A stretch of 64,000 nt of DNA from Whitmania pigra (taxonomy: Eukaryota > Annelida > Clitellata > Hirudinida > Haemopidae): positions 2,997,501-3,061,500 of the forward strand of contig JAJTWR010000314.1 in the NCBI GenBank assembly GCA_021613335.1, given 5' to 3'. Below the pieces are notes generated by a model. It saw nothing but the letters and a program-made list of their open reading frames with translations. It was not told the DNA's origin and did not search any database. The position numbers and the translations under genes are program-made. Below are positions 58,053 to 64,000 of the stretch, in pieces; positions within the stretch are counted from its first letter, which is position 1; each line of letters opens with the position of its first letter.

Positions 58053-61000
58053 TAATAAATTTTCGTTGCTAGTGCAATGAACAAACTTTCTAAACTTGGC
58101 ATGAAACTGCAGGACATCGGGCATAACTTTGATTGCCTTCCAAAACATTCCAGCATCGGAACCCGTTTAATTTCTCATTAAGAAGGAGCACTTTCTTTCA
58201 GTCCCATTTCCTCTCTCAACTGCTAAATAGATTTATTGCTCCTCTTTATTTGAAATCATTCTGCTTCGAATCGTACCGAGTAGTGTACCGAGTGAATGAA
58301 TGAAGCTATTTTTAAATCCTATTTCTTCGCTCCAAACAATCTCGCACCTAACAATCCCTTCCGAAAACGTTCTGCCAATTTTTGTTGCGGAATTTAGGAC
58401 AAGAGAGAAGAGTCAGAAGGAATTGTTGTGGAAAAATTTAACCACTCCGATGAAGCTTTGGAAGTTGTTGTGATCTTTTATTGTCGAGTCTCGGAATCAA
58501 TAATAATATCCTATCGTGGACAGATTGCTTATTTGTTTGAATGTTAAAAGTCGAATTCGCTGATAAATGATGAAATTGTGCTTACGTCTGGTTGTGACGT
58601 CTGGCAGAGAAAAGGTCTGAAAGGTCAACTTTCGTGTTCTACTCCAAGTTTGAAAGCTAATCCAATTTGAGGACGCTCAAAAATCTTCCAGGAATTCTCA
58701 TAATTTTTTTCCATTACTCTTCTCATTTTTGTTATATTGTTAACTTGCATTGTAACCGAACTATTTTTTTAATATCACCATCATCATAATCATCGTCATC
58801 ACCACCTTTACTTCAAGAACCTCGTCATAACGACATTAAGACACGCCATTCTCCACCGAATATGGAACATCGTTTCTTAAGGTTTCCATGGAAACCGCGG
58901 TTGCCACGAGACGCTGGAGATGATTAAACCGCCGGCGTCTTGTAGCATGACGTCACGGAGATGATGACTACGACGATGAAGATGAAGTTGGTCCAGTGAC
59001 GGAGTGAACAAGTTCAATGCTTACGTGGAGATTCCATTTATCCTCGCATTAGCATGGTCCATGGAAACAGGAAAAGGGAAAAGTTGAACGAGGGCAAGAG
59101 GCAGAGGAAAGTCGTTTGAGCGCCTCTTTGAGCAGTGGTTGTGAATTTGTCGTTGAAATAGTTTCAGGAATTATGATTTCAGATGAAAATTTCGAAAACT
59201 GCCATTTCATCATCGACAATGTTAACAATGTTGACCTAATTCAGCGCTACATAAATTCATTAATTTTAATCTAATACTAACTAAGTAAAACGTTAAAAGG
59301 AAATAAAGTGTACGTATAATTTTGAATAAAATAAATACGTCGAATAATTAAAGAAAAAAGTCATAAAATATTGAAAGACAAATATCTTCAATTTTACGTA
59401 ACAGCGGATAGCTCCGTGTAATAAAACTTTGTGACCCTAAAAATATTGTATAAACATTTCAAATCTTTTTTTCAAACAATTGATTTGACTTTACTGAAAA
59501 TTAATAAAAAATAAATTGAATTAAATTAAATTAAATAGCTACCTTTTGTCCAAATTTCATAGGCATGACTGGCCACCCTTTTTGCTGTCTTCGGAGAGAT
59601 GGCTACTATTGAGAATGTGTACCTGAAGCGGGTCATTGTAATAATATGAATATCAATCAGCTCATGAATTATTAATGATCCAATTCCGATTTTAGGGTTT
59701 GTGCCTTGGAGCGTGACGTTGAAATAACTAAATAATAATAACTAAATAATAAACTTTGAAGATGAGTACTTGACTTTTTTTTTAAAGTTAATGATTTATA
59801 AATAAACTGACAAATGAAAAGATCCACATAAAATTAAATTCCAGAAAACAATCAAAACATGGTGATTGACTTTGTTCTGGGGAGGAGATGGTGAACTGTG
59901 ATGGTCGAAATTCCAGGGTCACCAACTGGAAAGATTCTCTGGCCCGGAGATGGGGTTGAAGCCCCACTGTTGTGGGTCTTTGGGTTCAGAGATGAGGGGA
60001 CGATCCTAGAAATTATTTAATATAATCATCTTAATTAAAATCTCTTTTATTATTTATTGCTAGCATTATGGCTGATATTAAAAGGAATTGTTTATTAAAA
60101 TTATTTTCATTATTTATTTTTAATAAATAATTCGGTTAATAAAAATCACCATTTTAAGCAATGACGACGTTGACAACCCTGGTGATGTTGAATGGTAAAA
60201 CTAACATACACTTTTTACGTAAAGTTGATGATGTTGAAGGATGACAGGTGTTGGTGGATAACAGGTGTCGTTAAGTTAGTTAACAGATAAGTTACAGCAG
60301 ATGAACTCACACAAAGTCGTAAGTGTATGGCCCATCTGGATCGTCTTCTTCCCTGAGAGGAGGCAGCCACGAGACGCTGATGGAGCTGGTTGTGCTCCAA
60401 GTGGAAACGTTGTGGACGCTCTGCTGAGGTTGGTCTGCAAATGTTCTTACTGGATTGCATCCGTGCATCGCAATCATCATCGAAATCGTCGCTGCCATCA
60501 CCATCATCATCATCACCATCACCGTCATCGTCATCATCATCATTATCATCATCATCATTGCAAGCACTTGATATGATAAGGTGCGAATGATTCAAGGCCT
60601 TATAATCTGCGTTCTAAGATAAGTTCAAAGCAAAGTTCTGAAAGTTTCATACCTGTCCTCCAAAATTATAAAACAAGTAAACACCTGCATTAGGTTTGTG
60701 CGGACATTTTAAAGTATTTATGGACGAGTGCTAAACGTCAACACGTTTATGCTAATTACCTAATTTTAATTGGTTAATGCTGATTAGTTAATGTTGGTTG
60801 GTTAACGCTAATAGGACAAAGGAATTAATTTATGCTGGTATAATTTACACCGATTTAAATATTAAAACCGCATTTAGTTTATTTCCAATAAAAAATCAAT
60901 ATTGTTAATCACGAATCCATTAGCAATCGAAAATCTGCATAAATTAATGAATTTATAAATTTATAAATGGCTACTTATAATAACACATAATTAACATATT

Positions 61001-62481
61001 AATGAGATGAGATTTTCATGACTGAGTGCGCCTCATCAATCCGCTTGTTAATCCAGCTCCTTCATTGGGTTGCACATCCGAGCATCAAGTAATCAATTTC
61101 TTTAAGAGGGGATAAAGTCGGAATAATAAAGTTTTAATTCATTCAATTGGGCACTCTCTTCACTAGTCTGATGTTCGAATCCTGCTTTCGCTGTTACTGA
61201 TTTGTTGTGTCGCTGGAATCCTCGAATTAATGGACCCTTTTATTAAAGTTCAAGGCCCTCTTCGGCCAATTGATTGCAAACAAAATTCAACCCATCAATC
61301 AACCAAATGATCAACCAATCAGTCACCAACCCATCAATCAACCAATTAATCCACTCAACAATCAACCAATTAATCCATTGATCAATCAACCAACCAATCG
61401 AACAATCCAGACGCCGTCAAACTCACCAAGCACAACAATGAGGCTTGTAGTGACGATGGTTGAGATGGCATTGAGGGCAAGACACTCGTAGGTTCCTTGA
61501 TCTGATAGCTGGAGACCGACAATTGTCAGACTGCCGTTGTCAGCGAGGGTGCGTGTCGGTGGCGGGAAGTGGCCGTTGATCTAGGGTGCGTTTTGTTATT
61601 TGTTTTTTGTTTTTTGGTGAGAAATTTTTAATGAAAAAACTTTTTGGTAGAAAATAATTTAACACTATTTAATAATTAAACAATAATGAAATAATCATTA
61701 AATAATTAAATACATAATGTTTAATAATTTGTTAGCAATATTGTTTTTACCAATAACAACATTCACTGAACTATTACAACTATCATCTCATTTCTTTCCA
61801 AGGAAAATTTTTTGCCAAAGAAAGTCAGAGAAATCGCTGAAGTAAAATTTAAAAATTGCCACTTTCCAAGACTCCTTCCACCAATATGGCGCATTAGCCA
61901 CGTGATTTGTCAATCAGCCAATCAGCGTGAGGGGCAGATATTTATGAATGGAAAAACTTAAATGATCGATGGTTGCTCTCCGCTTGATTGGCTTTCAATC
62001 GTCCAATGACGTTTCAGGATGGAAGTATTTTTATGTTGGCTAAATAATTGTAAATAGTGATAAGCTTTTGAGCCCATTAAAGAAGGCTCTGTTACAGTAT
62101 GTTTACAAAAGATTTGAAGTTGAAAATGTATCAAATGTTTTTGTTTGTGAATTAACAGAAATTTGTCCAAACTACTATTTAAACTTTAAATCACCAATTC
62201 TATTTTATATTAATACAATTTTTTACAAATTGAAAATGTTATTGCTAATTTACAATTTACGGTTTAAAAGATGTTTTTTTACAAAAATTTTGATTTTACA
62301 AATCAGCTAAAAACCATGTAAGTCAAAAGCACAATGTTGTCTTAAGTTTGCATGTGAAAGTCAACCTTATTCCAGGTGATGAAAGGCGTGGGGTCACCTG
62401 AAGCAGCACAGGTCATCGTCACCGACTGACCAACCAACCTCTGATACACGGGCAGTGGTTCCGTTTCAAACACTGGGATCT
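53762..62481 (-). CDS. Ig/fibronectin-III transmembrane adhesion protein, turtle/IGSF9-like, 5' part outside window
   Basis: Minus-strand exons that join in phase, in transcript order: 62366-62481 and 61427-61580 (one Ig domain, with [17 protein letters not shown] and the Cys-containing GTYECLALN); 60313-60434, 59923-60005 and 59543-59622 (first FNIII domain, [11 protein letters not shown] to [10 protein letters not shown]); 55258-55308 and 55109-55168 (linker); 54278-54748 (second [13 protein letters not shown] to YYFRVVS, containing a long acidic insertion); 53762-53898 (membrane segment [18 protein letters not shown] followed by a basic stop-transfer KKRKLK). The order Ig-FNIII-FNIII-TM and the sequence character fit the C-terminal half of turtle/IGSF9 proteins, homophilic neuronal adhesion molecules; other neural IgSF members are possible. 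The first exon listed starts out of phase 0, so more Ig exons must lie to the right, probably beyond 64000. The end of the membrane exon is uncertain. Confidence 0.75.
53905..54035. repeat. GGAT-type tetranucleotide repeat
   Basis: Imperfect GGAT/GAAT/AAAT tetranucleotide array in the 3' part of the intron just upstream of the transmembrane exon (minus strand). It begins only a few bases from the splice acceptor. Confidence 0.85.
55493..55550. repeat. Perfect 29-bp tandem duplication
   Basis: Two identical adjacent copies of a 29-bp unit starting GGTACTGGTACAACGACAAA, at 55493-55521 and 55522-55550, inside the intron. Perfect identity implies a recent event. Confidence 0.9.
56729..57018. repeat. 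CAT patches and CT dinucleotide repeat
   Basis: Imperfect CAT/CGT runs at about 56729-56830 and a CT dinucleotide array at about 56976-57018. The 162-codon plus-strand frame crossing them is His/Ser/Leu rich because of the repeats and is not called as a gene. Confidence 0.85.
58881..59068. promoter_or_regulatory. Candidate intronic enhancer: RFX X-box-like and CRE palindromes
   Basis: GGTTTCCATGGAAACC at 58881-58896 is a perfect 16-bp palindrome of the RFX X-box type. TGACGTCA, a perfect CRE, is at 58948-58955, and a second X-box-like GTCCATGGAAAC is at 59057-59068. The cluster lies in a GC-richer patch (about 58840-59150) of an AT-rich intron of the Ig/FNIII gene. Motif identity is seen; enhancer function is inferred. 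Confidence 0.45.
60473..60562. repeat. CAT/CGT trinucleotide patch
   Basis: Imperfect CAT array about 40 bp upstream (in transcript sense) of the first FNIII exon of the minus-strand gene. Frames on both strands are His, Ser, Asp or Met rich and are repeat artefacts. Confidence 0.85.
61277..61402. repeat. ATCA/ACCA low-complexity repeat
   Basis: About 125 bp of imperfect CAATCAACCAAT-type units, in the intron about 25 bp beyond the donor of the second Ig exon (minus strand). The Gln/Pro/Ile/Asn-rich plus-strand frame here is an artefact. Confidence 0.85.
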
Positions 62482-62571
62482 CTGAATGGTTGAAAGATTA
62501 TTTGAAAACAACGATATTAAAGATATTAAACATTAAGAAATAATTTTCAAATAAAGAAATAATTGATCTGG

Positions 62572-62925
<354 letters not shown>

Positions 62926-64000
62926 AGCAATAACTTAATTAGCAGCCAAGGACTCAAAGAGACAAATATTGACCAAAGAGAGAGTATTGCATCTTCCTGC
63001 ACATAAACGTGAAGAATGCGAATCTGCTTATTGATTTTCCAGGATGCAGTGAAGTTTTTCCATCTTATTGATCGACATTTGCTTCTCAAAATTCTAAAAC
63101 AACCCTTCCATAGCTGTCAGTCGCTCGTGTCGGAAGAGAATTTTAATTTATTAATTTATTAATTTATGTTTATTTCCGACTCAATGACATTATTTTGTTG
63201 ATTATGTTCAACGTCATTTTATTCGTATTAATTTATTTATTATGCTTATTTGTAACTCATTAATATTCATCGACCAATTAATGAGGTTCGCGTCAAGATA
63301 TCTTGAATTAGAGGACTTTACGAGCTTGTTTCTATCGATTAATGAAATAACTCCAATTTAATATGTTTAATATATCCTTAACTTATGATAATTTAATTGT
63401 ATTATTGTATTAACCATCTTTAAAATGCAAAAATAAAAATAGCAAACAACTTAAAAGATATCCACTTGTCAAAAAATTGCTGCAGCTATAAATCTACAAA
63501 AGGACATTAACAATTTATGATAATCTCCTCATTAACCATTCATGTCGACATGTCACCTCTCACAACTACCAGAGGAGTCTCTCCAGTAATAAGCAATTCC
63601 TATTCGAGGTAATTTTATGAATGAAACCACGAAAATAGTGTGTATGATGTTCTAATTAAATAGTAATAGTAATAGTAGGAAATGTTTATTCTCGTCAGTG
63701 ACGTCATGTCATATCCTTTCATCCTTCCCACAACATTTTCAACTTCTTCAAAATTTCTCTGAAATTAGCAGACGACTTTTGTTTGCTTGTCAACAGTTTC
63801 TCTTTTTGTGGGCTTTTCACAAAAAAATTAATAACTACAGCTCAAAAAATAAATTGATTCGCATTTTAATCATTTTATTATTTAAAAATTAAATAAAATC
63901 TTCAAAAGATGTATTTCCATTTTATCCATGATTTCGTTATCTTCACTTTAATACGAGTTGAATAAAAATATTCTTTCTTCTCAAATCTAAAGAGATTGAA
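62926..64000. other. Right-edge region, no exon recognised
   Basis: AT-rich and presumably intron of the Ig/FNIII gene, because the first visible Ig exon needs upstream coding sequence. A perfect CRE palindrome TGACGTCA lies at 63699-63706. Nothing resembling a preceding Ig half-domain was found. Confidence 0.45.

Larger units (their letters stand above)
55309..59542. other. Large intron of the Ig/FNIII gene
   Basis: About 4.2 kb between the first FNIII domain and the linker exons. It contains the 29-bp duplication, CAT and CT repeats, and the palindrome cluster described separately. A locally GC-richer patch at about 57310-57540 is open on the plus strand (57315-57512) but has no family resemblance on either strand. 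No further exon is supported. Confidence 0.5.

Noticed and set aside
60215..60595. Asp-rich frame on the minus strand crossing the FNIII exon
   Set aside because: Wrong frame for the FNIII exon and driven by the CAT repeat. The FNIII reading begins at the acceptor at 60434.
61277..61402. Regularly spaced CAATCAACCAAT units considered as a CRISPR-like array
   Set aside because: The units are short and contiguous without unique spacers, and the genome is eukaryotic; this is simple-sequence repeat.

Overview
This window looks like nuclear DNA of an invertebrate animal. It is strongly AT-rich, has spliceosomal introns (mostly GT-AG), carries long AAT/ATT trinucleotide arrays, and encodes recognisably metazoan proteins. 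The gene set (CFAP99, PPEF/rdgC phosphatase, peripherin-like tetraspanins, PDP1, TAO kinase, a turtle/IGSF9-like adhesion protein) and the repeat style would suit a lophotrochozoan such as an annelid or leech, but the species cannot be fixed from sequence alone.

Layout. 1-3577: no convincing gene, microsatellites. 3578-7337 (+): a 16-exon ciliary CFAP99 homologue. 8763-14841 (+): a 15-exon PPEF/rdgC calcium-regulated phosphatase with complete catalytic residues and two canonical EF-hands. One of its introns starts with GC and holds about 650 bp of trinucleotide repeat. 15422-16555 (-): a lysine-rich protein whose ATG lies 16 nt downstream of the stop of the next gene. 16572-18668 (-) and 19316-21286 (+): two divergent peripherin-like tetraspanins sharing a 647-bp interval. 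22132-23664 (+): intronless mitochondrial pyruvate dehydrogenase phosphatase. 24630-34804 (+): an unrecognised 3310-residue protein with three short 5' introns followed by an 8.5-kb exon. 35358-36230: probable DNA-transposon relic. 37042-43023 (+): an 18-exon TAO kinase. 44207-50197 (-): an unrecognised intronless 1996-residue protein. About 51.2-62.5 kb (-): the C-terminal part of an Ig/FNIII/transmembrane adhesion protein whose 5' part lies beyond the right edge.

For the spliced genes I joined exons by hand, requiring GT/GC-AG borders, an open frame, matching intron phase and family resemblance. CFAP99 (577 aa), PPEF (638 aa), the two tetraspanins (471 and 373 aa), TAO (921 aa) and the giant gene (3310 aa) all close in phase.

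Functional themes. CFAP99 is axonemal. PPEF/rdgC and peripherin-type tetraspanins are both known from photoreceptors in other animals, so their adjacency is suggestive but unproven. The most unusual items are the two very large intron-poor genes of unknown function, the dicistron-like tetraspanin/lysine-rich pair, an acidic insertion in a predicted extracellular FNIII domain, and a cluster of RFX- and CRE-like palindromes inside an intron.
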